A stretch of DNA of 13,384 bases. It comes from JAEUIT01 sp034439815 (lineage in GTDB: Bacteria > Planctomycetota > Phycisphaerae > Phycisphaerales > SM1A02). Position numbers and translations under genes: made by a program. Location of the stretch: positions 1-13,384 of the forward strand of contig JAWXBD010000143.1 of NCBI GenBank assembly GCA_034439815.1, written 5' to 3'. Below, one piece after another: positions 1-6,549 of the stretch; position 1 is the stretch's first letter; every line of letters starts with the position of its first letter. The notes under the pieces are model-generated. The model worked only from the letters and a program-made list of their open reading frames with translations. It ran no database searches and was not told the DNA's origin.

Positions 1-233
1 TCGAGCCGGTCGTGATCCCACACGAAGAACGACAGAAACTCCTGCATTGTCCGCACGGGCACCTTTGCCGCGAGCGCGATGGGCTCGATGCTCTTGCGCT
101 TGAGATCGGCGAGCAGGCCCAGGAGATAGATCTGGAGATACTCCCACGTCTGCTCGCGCCTGAAGCAGACCCGAAGATCGCCAAGCCATGATTTCAGCGC
201 AGTGTGCAACGACTGGATCTGAGGTGCGTCCAG
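1..233 (-). CDS. IS701-type transposase, N-terminal part (runs out of window)
   Basis: About 77 residues of the start of a DDE transposase that continues beyond the window edge. The minus-strand frame from a CTG at 233 reads LDAPQIQSLH and then contains CFRREQTWEYLQIYLLGLL, KRKSIEPIALAA and RTMQEFLSFFVWDHDRL. This series (paired Arg, a short helix, KS-EPIALAA, RT-QEFL, WD-DRL) is what I know as the conserved N-terminus of IS701-family transposases (DDE superfamily endonuclease type). The DDE catalytic residues would lie outside the window. The start is uncertain. The frame stays open upstream, and CTG at 233 sits where relatives have ATG followed by Asp-Ala or Asp-Val. A TTG at about 212 is an alternative. 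The lipoprotein remnant lies immediately upstream. Whether the element is complete cannot be judged here. Confidence 0.75.
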   Translation of the reverse strand, partial: MDAPQIQSLHTALKSWLGDLRVCFRREQTWEYLQIYLLGLLADLKRKSIEPIALAAKVPVRTMQEFLSFFVWDHDRL

Positions 234-311
234 ACGGCGGCTCCCGTGTTGGTGACGGGAGTTGATCGGCTGAAGGGGTCGCGGGGCTTGAGCCGATGTA
301 GCGCTGTCGTG

Positions 312-315
312 CTAG
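312..315. other. Candidate IS701 insertion target (CTAG)
   Basis: IS701-family elements are known to duplicate a 4-bp YTAR target, and CTAG fits. It lies about 78 bases outside the presumed transposase start, a plausible length for an IS left end. It falls inside the shifted open frame of the neighbouring lipoprotein remnant. The matching copy and the other inverted repeat would be beyond the window, so this is inference from one end only. Confidence 0.3.
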
Positions 316-880
316 GCACTGAGTGAGCAGCACGTACATGTCCCAGCCTTGTGCGGTCCGGCTCTCGCGGCCGGGCGCTCGCTCCTCGGTGTAACCCGAG
401 ATCCACCAGCGATCACCTATGTGAACGAGATAGAGAACGCGCTCCGCTCCATTTTCATCGACGAAGCTCGCTTCAGCCCGGTCCGAATCCGACTTGACCA
501 GCGTCGCCGGTCCGCGTGGCTCATGGGTAAATGCGATCGGGTTCGGCCGGAATCAGGGGCGCGTTGAATCGAGTCTGAAGTGCCGTGGCCAGATCCTGGA
601 CAAGTGCCTTCCCATCTTTGGTGCTCAGAAATTTCTGCTGCGCATCGGTCTCTGCATACAGCAGCTCGAAGTAGCCGCGGACATCGGGCGTCGGCTTCGC
701 CCGGATCACGTTGAATGCTGTGACGACCGACCCTTGTGTTGGATATGCGGCGGCAGTCGGCGACGAAGACTGCACCGGTGATGGGGCTGGCCCGCCGCAG
801 CCAGCGACTCCTATGAAAGCACTCCCGAAGAAGCCGATTCCAATCGAGCATACTGATCCGTTGGGTCGCTGCCACCACAT
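312..880 (-). pseudogene. Frameshifted lipoprotein gene next to an IS
   Basis: The frame from ATG at 880 gives a 119-aa product ending at 521. It has a lipoprotein signal: a short hydrophobic stretch (SIGIGFFGSAFIGVAGC) with lipobox VAGC, then a Pro/Ser/Ala-rich linker, then a small domain (VVTAFNVIRAKPTPDVRGYF, KALVQDLATALQTRFNAPL). The reading then stops at TGA 523-521. From about 528 downward a neighbouring frame carries protein-like sequence (ATLVKSDSDRAEASFVDE, VLYLVHIGDRWWISGYTEE) with no stop as far as the window edge. That frame has its own upstream stop at 555-553, so a one-base insertion or two-base deletion between about 524 and 552 would explain both halves. The shifted frame continues into the IS without a stop of its own, suggesting the 3' end was lost to the insertion. 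The family is not recognised. A sequencing error is the alternative for the frameshift. Confidence 0.6.
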
Positions 881-1260
881 AAATGGTGATGCTACCGGTG
901 CAGGTTCACGAACGCAATGAACCGCCGAACAACCATTGAAACGACCATGCTGTCAACTCGCGCGCAAAACTCTGGTGACCCCTTGTCAAGCCCCGGCGCA
1001 TAGAAACATCGACCAACCCCAACAGGAGTGGCGATTCACGTGAGAGAAGGACGAAATCCCTGCCAGGGAGGCGGCGGCTTCGGACTGTTCCGACGGTCGA
1101 TCAATCGCTTGTTCGGGGATTGGAACCCCATGATGAGGTGATGAGGTGCGTCGAAACGGGCTTCCTCAATCTGACGGCTGTGGTCGAGCCACAGAGTTTT
1201 GCGTCGAGGGTTCCCGATCCGAGCCGATCCGCACGCCTCCCCGGCGAAGGTCCATGTGTC
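881..1260. other. Region without a supported gene; 3' flank of IS110 remnant
   Basis: No open frame here looks like protein on either strand beyond shadows. The part next to the transposase stop (about 1100-1260) is probably the non-coding end of the IS110-family element. It contains a perfect 6-bp hairpin (1178-1194), a GGGG/CCCC hairpin near 1116-1130, and an 8-bp tandem duplication GATGAGGT at 1132-1147. From 881 to about 1100 I see nothing beyond the 5' flank of the lipoprotein gene, and no clear promoter. Confidence 0.4.
1178..1200. other. Hairpin, possibly part of IS110 end
   Basis: CTGTGG, a 5-base loop TCGAG, and CCACAG form a perfect 6-bp stem at 1178-1194, followed on the plus strand by AGTTTT. 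On the plus strand it looks like a weak intrinsic terminator. On the minus strand it lies about 65 bases past the transposase stop, inside the likely element end. Confidence 0.35.
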
Positions 1261-2073
1261 CTATGCCAAGGCGGGTTCGCCGTCGACTCGCGCACTTTGA
1301 TGCTCAGGCCCGTCTGAGAGTGCCCGCGCGCCCGGGTCGTCGATCCGCCTTGCGATGGACCAGATGAATCCCACGAGTTCTCGCGCGACTGCTGTCACGG
1401 CGACTTGAGGCAGCTTGCCCTTGGCGACGAGCTTCCGGTACCGAGCGGTCAGCCGAACCTGTGCCTTCCACGCAATGTCCCTGGCCCACTGCGGGCTTGC
1501 GTCGGCGACGCCGGTGACCTTGCGAGGACCGACCTTCGCAGGTTGGCGGCAGTGCCAGGCGGCCTCCACCAGAGACGTGCGCACCAGCGTGTCTCCCGCA
1601 CTCGTGATCCCGCGCCGGCGGATCGTGCCGCCGCTGGAGTGTTCGCCCGGCGTGAGGCCGAGGAAGGCCATCAGGTGCCGAGGCGACGAGAAGCTCGCCA
1701 TGGATCCAATTTCGGCAACGATCGTTGCGGCGGTCACCGTGGCCACGCCTCGCAGCGATTGAAGCGCAGTGACAACCTTCGCCAGCGGCCACTCCGGAAG
1801 CGTCTCGACGATTTGTGCATCGAGCTCGCTCAGTCGCGAGGCGGCCTGCTCCATGGCGTTCACGAGGCTTTGGAAGGCAATCTGTTGAGTCCGATGCTCG
1901 AACGTCTGCCGCGCGAGCCAGACTCGATACGCCTTCGTCCACGGCTTTCCTTCGTAGGCGATCGTGTGCCGAAGAAGAAAGCTGCGAATGCGGAGCCTCG
2001 AGCGACGGAGATCACGGCTGGCGGTGTGTCGTGCGCGGCGAGCACGTCGTATCCGCCATGGATTAAGCGGCAT
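1261..2073 (-). pseudogene. IS110-family transposase, 5'-truncated
   Basis: This 270-codon frame holds the C-terminal two thirds of an IS110/IS116/IS902-type transposase. Residues about 8-100 are the linker and helical region typical of one IS110 subgroup (IRSFLLRHTIAYEGKPWT, FEHRTQQIAFQSL). Residues about 104-175 are the Transposase_20 domain (LQSLRGVATVTAATIVAEIG, RHLMAFLGLTPGEHSSGG, EAAW). The SSGG at 146-149 holds the serine usually conserved in this domain. Residues 195-240 carry the conserved tail (RDIAWKAQVRLTARYRKL, VTAVARELVGFIW). Full-length members are roughly 340-400 aa and begin with a DEDD RuvC-like domain of about 120 aa. None is recognisable upstream, where only 258 bp remain before the sulfotransferase gene. 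The element is therefore probably immobile. The ATG at 2073 is simply the first in frame and is unlikely to be the original start. Confidence 0.85.
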
Positions 2074-2331
2074 GGCACACGTCGTCGATGCTCAACGTGG
2101 GCGTCGACGCGCGGAGCCCGGTGGAGCGCGCTTGAGCCCCGCTTCCCGGCCACCGAGTGACTACCGACGCCGACAGCCGCCACCCGTCTGTGCAAGCGCG
2201 TGTGCAAGGCAAAATTGCGGATCTCCCAAGTGTTTGGCCCCCCCGCAACTTGGAACGCTCCGCCGTACCCTTCCCAAGCTGAATGTCGAGGGTTCGCGTC
2301 CTGTAACGCGGTTCCCGCAGTCCTTCGTCCT
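2074..2331. other. Gap between IS110 remnant and sulfotransferase gene
   Basis: These 258 bp fall where the 5' part of the IS110 element should be, but no frame shows the DEDD nuclease motifs. Frames are open on both strands, as expected at this GC content, without recognisable protein. A run of seven C lies at about 2237-2243. I see no terminator after the sulfotransferase stop. Confidence 0.4.
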
Positions 2332-3816
2332 TCATTCCGGCGACGCGTACGAACCCAGCGCCGCGCGCAGCGGCCCGAGGTGCTTCTCATACCCCCTCCA
2401 CCGCTGCACCGACCGCTTGTACATCGGCTCGCGCACCTGCTGGCTGCTGGCCGTGAGTGTTGCCCGCTTCGTCTCGTGAAATCGGAGCGAGTCCTGCGTG
2501 AACGGCAGTTTCAGGAAGTCAAGAATCGTGCGCGTTATCGCCTCCTGATTCGCGACCAGCTCTTCGTACTGCACATCGAGAATCGGCAGATCGAGCACCG
2601 CATGCCAGTGCGCCATCATGCGCTCGTACTCGGCATAGAAAGTTCCGCAGTGCGTCAGATCGCCGGCGAACGGGATGTTGCCCGCGAACAGCTGGAAGTA
2701 GCAGGACAGGCACGAGTCCATCGGCTCGCGCCGGCAATGGATGACCTTCGCTCCGGGCAGCACGGTCTGAATGAGCCCGAGGTTGACGAAATTGAGCGGC
2801 TGCTTGTCGGTGACTGTCGAGTACTCCGGACCGGCGACAGCAGCCATCGCCTTGACGTAGCTGTTGCCGAGTGCATCGACGCTCTCCTGGGTCTGCATGC
2901 GCTCGAGGGTCCACACCATCGGGATACCCATGCCGACGCTGTTCTGCGCGTCTCGCGCGACGCGGAGCAGATCAACGCGCTCGCCGGCGCCGAAGACTGA
3001 TGGCGCGGCGGAAACAATCTGCTCGACGAGCGAGGTTCCGGAGCGCGGCATGCCGACGATGAAAATGAACCGGCTGCCGTCCACCTTCGCGCGGGGCTGT
3101 GCCGCAAGGGCTTCGCGCGACCAGCACGTGATGACGTTCGTCACCAGTTCCGCATGCTGCGCGGGATTCCAACGGTCCCCTTTCAGTGCGTTGCCGATCT
3201 TGTATGCGGCGAACGCCGCGTCGAATTCACCGATGCTGTCGTAGAGCGCGCCCAGTTCGAACGAGTTTTTGATGCGCGTCGCAGGGGCGATGTCGGTCCG
3301 TTTCAACAGCTGTTCGACCATCGGGATCGCCTCGCGCTGGCGCTTTACCTGCCGGGCAATCGTCGCGAACACGCCGATCACACTGGCGTCGTTCGGCGCG
3401 GCCTTGAGGATCGGCTCGAGCGTTTGCATCGCCTTCGAGTACTCGCCCTCCATGTGGTACAGCTCGACCTTGGCAGCGACAAAGCCTGGCGTGTTCGGCG
3501 CCAGACGCAAGGCTGTGTCGAAGCACGCGTGAGCTCGTTCGAAGTTTCCTTCGCGCTTCCATGTGTAGGCGATGTTGTGGTGATAGCGGGCCTCGGCGGG
3601 CGCGAGCCGAATTGCCTGCTCAAGATTCTTGCGCCCTTCGGCGGCACGATCGATGCAGGTCTGGCACACACCCAGCGCCGCGAGCAGCTGATGATTGTTC
3701 GGACTGAGCTTCAGGGCCTCCGCATAATGCGGGATCGCCTCCATGAAGCGTCCGGCGCGTTGCAGCTGGGATGCGTCATGGACGAGCGTCTGAAGCGACT
3801 TCTGCGGTACGGCCAT
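2332..3816 (-). CDS. TPR-repeat sulfotransferase
   Basis: A 494-aa two-part protein. Residues about 8-215 are tetratricopeptide-like helices (AGRFMEAIPHYAEALKLSPN, YHHNIAYTWKREGNFERAHA, FELGALYDSIGEFDAAFAAY), a protein-interaction scaffold. Residues about 248-490 are a PAPS-dependent sulfotransferase domain. The 5'-phosphosulfate loop is FIVGMPRSGTSLVEQIVS (GMPRSGTS at 255-262) and the 3'-phosphate site is RREPMDSCLSCYF at 362-374. TPR-sulfotransferase fusions of this kind are common in planctomycetes and proteobacteria. Their acceptors (glycan, peptide or small molecule) are mostly unknown, and nothing here identifies one. There is no signal peptide, so a cytoplasmic location is expected. 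The gene begins 17 bases after the trxB stop on the same strand, so co-transcription is likely. No clear Shine-Dalgarno precedes the ATG. The C-terminus (RWRGYEKHLGPL) looks intact, so the decay downstream did not enter it. Confidence 0.9.
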   Translation of the reverse strand: MAVPQKSLQTLVHDASQLQRAGRFMEAIPHYAEALKLSPNNHQLLAALGVCQTCIDRAAEGRKNLEQAIRLAPAEARYHHNIAYTWKREGNFERAHACFDTALRLAPNTPGFVAAKVELYHMEGEYSKAMQTLEPILKAAPNDASVIGVFATIARQVKRQREAIPMVEQLLKRTDIAPATRIKNSFELGALYDSIGEFDAAFAAYKIGNALKGDRWNPAQHAELVTNVITCWSREALAAQPRAKVDGSRFIFIVGMPRSGTSLVEQIVSAAPSVFGAGERVDLLRVARDAQNSVGMGIPMVWTLERMQTQESVDALGNSYVKAMAAVAGPEYSTVTDKQPLNFVNLGLIQTVLPGAKVIHCRREPMDSCLSCYFQLFAGNIPFAGDLTHCGTFYAEYERMMAHWHAVLDLPILDVQYEELVANQEAITRTILDFLKLPFTQDSLRFHETKRATLTASSQQVREPMYKRSVQRWRGYEKHLGPLRAALGSYASPE

Positions 3817-3833
3817 TGAAGAGACTCATTGCG

Positions 3834-4814
3834 TCAATGCACACCGTGCGCAGCGAGCCAGCGCTCGCAGTCGATCGCGGCCTGGCATCCCATGCCTGCC
3901 GCACTGACTGCCTGCCGGTACACGCTGTCCGCGACATCGCCCGCGGCGAACACGCCTTCGATATTCGTATTCGAACTGCGCGTGCCCAAGTGCACGTAGC
4001 CGCTGGCGTCGAGCTCGACGCCCGAGTCTTTCAGGAACTTCGTCGCCGGCGAGTGGCCGATGGCGATGAACAGCCCTTTCACCGCAAGCGTCGAACGCTC
4101 GCCTGTCACCGTGTCTTCGAGCGTGACACCCTCTATGCGTTCTTGTCCAAGGACATCGACGACAGCCTTGTTCCACATCACTTCGGCGTTGGGAGCCTTG
4201 AGGATCCGCTCCTGCATCGTCTTTGAAGCCCGAAAGCTGTCTCGGCGGTGGATGACATACACCCGGCTCGCGAACTTCGTCAGGTAGCTCGCCTCTTCCA
4301 TCGCCGTGTCGCCGCCGCCGACCACAGCAAGCGGCTGCTGGCGAAAGATCGGCAGCGCACCGTCGCAGACCGCGCAGGCGCTGACACCGCCGCCCGTGGT
4401 CGCCAGCCGCAGCTCGTTCGGCAGACCGATCCAGTTCGCCATCGCGCCCGTCGCGATGATCACCGCGTGCGACTTGACGATCTCGCCTTCGGCTGTCGTC
4501 AACGTGAACGGCCGCGACGAGAAATCGCAGCGCACGACATCGTCCGATTTGACGCGGGTTCCGAAGCGCTCCGCCTGGGCCTGGAACTTTTCCATCATCT
4601 CCGGACCGGTGACACCATGCGGAAAACCGGGATAGTTTTCAACCTCGGTGGTCAGCATGAGCTGACCACCCGGCAGCACAGGCGCGGGATTTGAGGCCGG
4701 GACGCCGATGATGCACAGCGGCGCCAGGTTTGCGCGAGCCGCGTAGATCGCCGCAGTCCAGCCAGCGGGACCGCTTCCGATGATGGTGACTTTTTCGACG
4801 GCGGGAGTGGACAT
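3834..4814 (-). CDS. trxB: Thioredoxin-disulfide reductase
   Basis: A 326-aa flavoprotein that uses NADPH to reduce thioredoxin in the cytoplasm. Domains follow the usual order: FAD-binding GSGPAGWTAA at 13-22; redox-active CAVC at 147-150 followed by DG; NADPH-binding GGGDTAMEEA at 166-175 and HRRDSFRAS at 189-197; second FAD motif FAAGDVAD at 289-296. The length fits bacterial low-molecular-weight TrxB. An extra short loop (about residues 39-50, Pro-rich) follows the first nucleotide-binding fold, and the usual Tyr after GSGPAG is Trp here. The start is ATG at 4814, with no obvious Shine-Dalgarno. Upstream is a 73-base gap with a 17-bp tandem repeat after the secreted-protein gene. Downstream the TPR-sulfotransferase follows after 17 bases, and I see no direct functional link to it. 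Some related flavin oxidoreductases share the fold, but CAVC plus the NADPH motifs make TrxB the best call. Confidence 0.95.
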   Translation of the reverse strand: MSTPAVEKVTIIGSGPAGWTAAIYAARANLAPLCIIGVPASNPAPVLPGGQLMLTTEVENYPGFPHGVTGPEMMEKFQAQAERFGTRVKSDDVVRCDFSSRPFTLTTAEGEIVKSHAVIIATGAMANWIGLPNELRLATTGGGVSACAVCDGALPIFRQQPLAVVGGGDTAMEEASYLTKFASRVYVIHRRDSFRASKTMQERILKAPNAEVMWNKAVVDVLGQERIEGVTLEDTVTGERSTLAVKGLFIAIGHSPATKFLKDSGVELDASGYVHLGTRSSNTNIEGVFAAGDVADSVYRQAVSAAGMGCQAAIDCERWLAAHGVH

Positions 4815-4841
4815 GATGAAAGCGCGGATCGCAGCAGGCGC

Positions 4842-4875
4842 GATGAACTATTACTATTGATGAACTGTCACTGTT
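4842..4875. repeat. 17-bp imperfect tandem repeat upstream of trxB
   Basis: Two adjacent 17-bp units, GATGAACTATTACTATT (4842-4858) and GATGAACTGTCACTGTT (4859-4875), match at 14 of 17 positions. They lie between the stop of the secreted-protein gene (4888) and the trxB start (4814) and are AT-rich against a GC-rich background. They could be a two-site operator or part of a trxB promoter read on the minus strand. I cannot place a convincing -35/-10 pair. Confidence 0.65.
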
Positions 4876-4887
4876 GAGGACCGCTGG

Positions 4888-6363
4888 TCATTCCTGCTGG
4901 CGGGCGACGGCGCGGAGCGGCGGCCAGAGGATCACGTCATTGCTGGCCGCTGTCGGGTCGTGGGATATCCCGCCATCGTCTTCGTTGTTCTCGCCGCGGG
5001 CGTACAACAGCGCGCCGTCGATGGTCACCGGACCGTTGACCGTCGACACAGTGCGCGGCGAAGCGCCAAGGAAGCGGTAGACGAATCCATCCGCTGCCTT
5101 GCTGTAGGGATCGGCATTGAACCGCTTTTGCCCGTTGACCGGGAAAATCTTTTCGATGTCGTCCGGATATGAACCGTACGCCCGCTTGTACGAGACCAGC
5201 GCCAACGCCGTAGCGGTCCCGTTCATCTCCATCGCGGCGCGGCGGCGAGCCCGGAAGGCCTGATCGATGTCGATCACCGCGAGCGTGATGGCTGCGTAAC
5301 GGATCGGGTTCAGCGTCGAAAGCTCGGTCGGCGCGGAATTCGCCAGGTCGAACGGCCGGTAGCGCCACCGACGCCACCAGTCGTCGTACACGTTGTTGAG
5401 TTTTATGCTTGATGCGTCGAGCGATCCGTGGACGGCGGCAATCGCCTGCCAGCGGCGGGCTGCACCGAAGCGGGTCAGCGGCATGTCCACCGACTGCAGA
5501 CCGGCAAAGACCTCGGCGAACAGCGCCGGGCTGGGCTGACCGCGGTCGTCGAAGCACGCGGCGAGAATCGCTTCGGCAACATACCGGTCGCCCTCGGGCA
5601 TTTCGAGCCGCTTGAGACGCGGACCGTCCTGCGGGCGGATCAGCGGGTAATCCTTCGAACCGAGGCGGCGAAGAAGGTCGCCGGGGATCTTGTCCGCGTA
5701 GGTGAAGATGTAGTCTCGATGGACGCGCGACACCTCCGCGAGGTTGTCGAGCGCGTAGAGCTTTTCCTCAAGCATCTGCTGGTCAGAGAGCTGACGCAGC
5801 ACCTTGAGATGAGCGACGCCGATCTTGAACGCGTCCTCGAACTTGCCGGCTTCGCCGAGACGGTACATCTCGGCGATGCACCACGCATCGAGGGCGGCAA
5901 TTGCCTGCAGATAGCCGAACGTGGTCTTGCGGCCGTCGGCGTCCAGGTCAATCAGGATCGAGTAGTTCTTCGACTTCAGTGCTGGTTCGAGCGATTCGTC
6001 GCCGTACGGCATGGCGAACGCGACCTGCTCCTGGTTGGCGATGAGCGCCACGCCGAGCGACGCGTTCTTCTCCGCCCACGCTGACCAGTCCGCCCAGGCG
6101 CCGTCTTCATCGGACATGCCGGGCCAGATCTGGCCGACGTCGAAGTTCTGCCCGATCGGCTTCGGAGGCTCGGTGATGTCGAGGAGCGCCGTGAGGATCG
6201 GTTTCCACGAACTGCTCTTGTCGAGGATGCGCGACCATGGCTCGTTCAGCTTTTCGAGCACCTTCGCGAGCTGCGCAGAGGCAGTCGAACCGAGGGAGCC
6301 CACAGCGAACAGCGCGAAGGCGGCGACAGCGAGATACGACCGACGGAAACGCGGAGTTGGCAT
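4888..6363 (-). CDS. Secreted protein of unknown function, planctomycete type
   Basis: A 491-aa protein with a clear Sec signal peptide: Arg-rich start (PRFRRS), hydrophobic stretch at about 10-24, and a likely cut after ASA at 28-30. I do not recognise the family. The middle is largely helical (QIWPGMSDEDGAWADWSAWA, LGEAGKFEDAFKIGVAHLKV, LRQLSDQQMLEEKLYALDNL). The C-terminal part from about 386 resembles the ends of planctomycete proteins that borrow type II secretion pseudopilin features: YKRAYGSYPDDIEKIFP, then DPYSKAADGFVYRF (418-431), then a GENNEDDGG-type segment and ILWPP. The frame stays open far upstream, antisense to ald, but the signal peptide fixes the start at ATG 6363. It is divergent from ald and is the first gene of the minus-strand run with trxB. 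A periplasmic location is likely; no catalytic motif is visible. Confidence 0.8.
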   Translation of the reverse strand: MPTPRFRRSYLAVAAFALFAVGSLGSTASAQLAKVLEKLNEPWSRILDKSSSWKPILTALLDITEPPKPIGQNFDVGQIWPGMSDEDGAWADWSAWAEKNASLGVALIANQEQVAFAMPYGDESLEPALKSKNYSILIDLDADGRKTTFGYLQAIAALDAWCIAEMYRLGEAGKFEDAFKIGVAHLKVLRQLSDQQMLEEKLYALDNLAEVSRVHRDYIFTYADKIPGDLLRRLGSKDYPLIRPQDGPRLKRLEMPEGDRYVAEAILAACFDDRGQPSPALFAEVFAGLQSVDMPLTRFGAARRWQAIAAVHGSLDASSIKLNNVYDDWWRRWRYRPFDLANSAPTELSTLNPIRYAAITLAVIDIDQAFRARRRAAMEMNGTATALALVSYKRAYGSYPDDIEKIFPVNGQKRFNADPYSKAADGFVYRFLGASPRTVSTVNGPVTIDGALLYARGENNEDDGGISHDPTAASNDVILWPPLRAVARQQE

Positions 6364-6399
6364 GCGTGAGTCTTGGAGCGGACAGGAAAGAGAAGAGGC

Positions 6400-6415
6400 G
6401 TTGCACTGTAGCAAC
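6400..6415 (-). promoter_or_regulatory. Candidate -10 inside a palindrome, secreted-protein gene
   Basis: GTTGC-ACTGTA-GCAAC is a perfect 5-bp inverted repeat. Read on the minus strand, its centre is TACAGT (6410-6405), which resembles a -10 hexamer 42 bases before the ATG at 6363. No good -35 is seen at 16-18 bases. A palindrome over a -10 is a typical place for a repressor. Confidence 0.35.
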
Positions 6416-6495
6416 ATCATTTGCGCTCGTGCGCCGGGCGACGTTCCTACGGACTCGGCTCGCGATGGCAATCCAAAGGACGGCGCACGGCCCGC

Positions 6496-6501
6496 TACAC
6501 T
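6496..6501 (+). promoter_or_regulatory. Candidate -10 element for ald
   Basis: TACACT in the context GCTACACT lies about 48 bases before the ald ATG. The same GCTACACT occurs ahead of the protease gene (9116-9123). The -35 region here is weak (CCAAAG at 6473-6478), so this rests mainly on the repeated hexamer and the position. Confidence 0.35.
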
Positions 6502-6549
6502 CCGCGCTGCCTCTCTCATCTCACCCACAGCAGACCGCGGAGCCAGTTC

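Noticed and set aside
1113..1135. T-arm-like hairpin (GGGG-TTCCAAT-CCCC on the minus strand) suggesting a tRNA or attachment site
   Set aside because: The loop lacks the conserved purine after TTC, and no acceptor, D or anticodon arms can be paired around it.
2089..2136. Plus-strand MLNVGVDA start, similar to the N-terminus of some IS110 transposases
   Set aside because: Only eight residues match before divergence and a stop, and it is on the opposite strand to the remnant. Chance is likelier.
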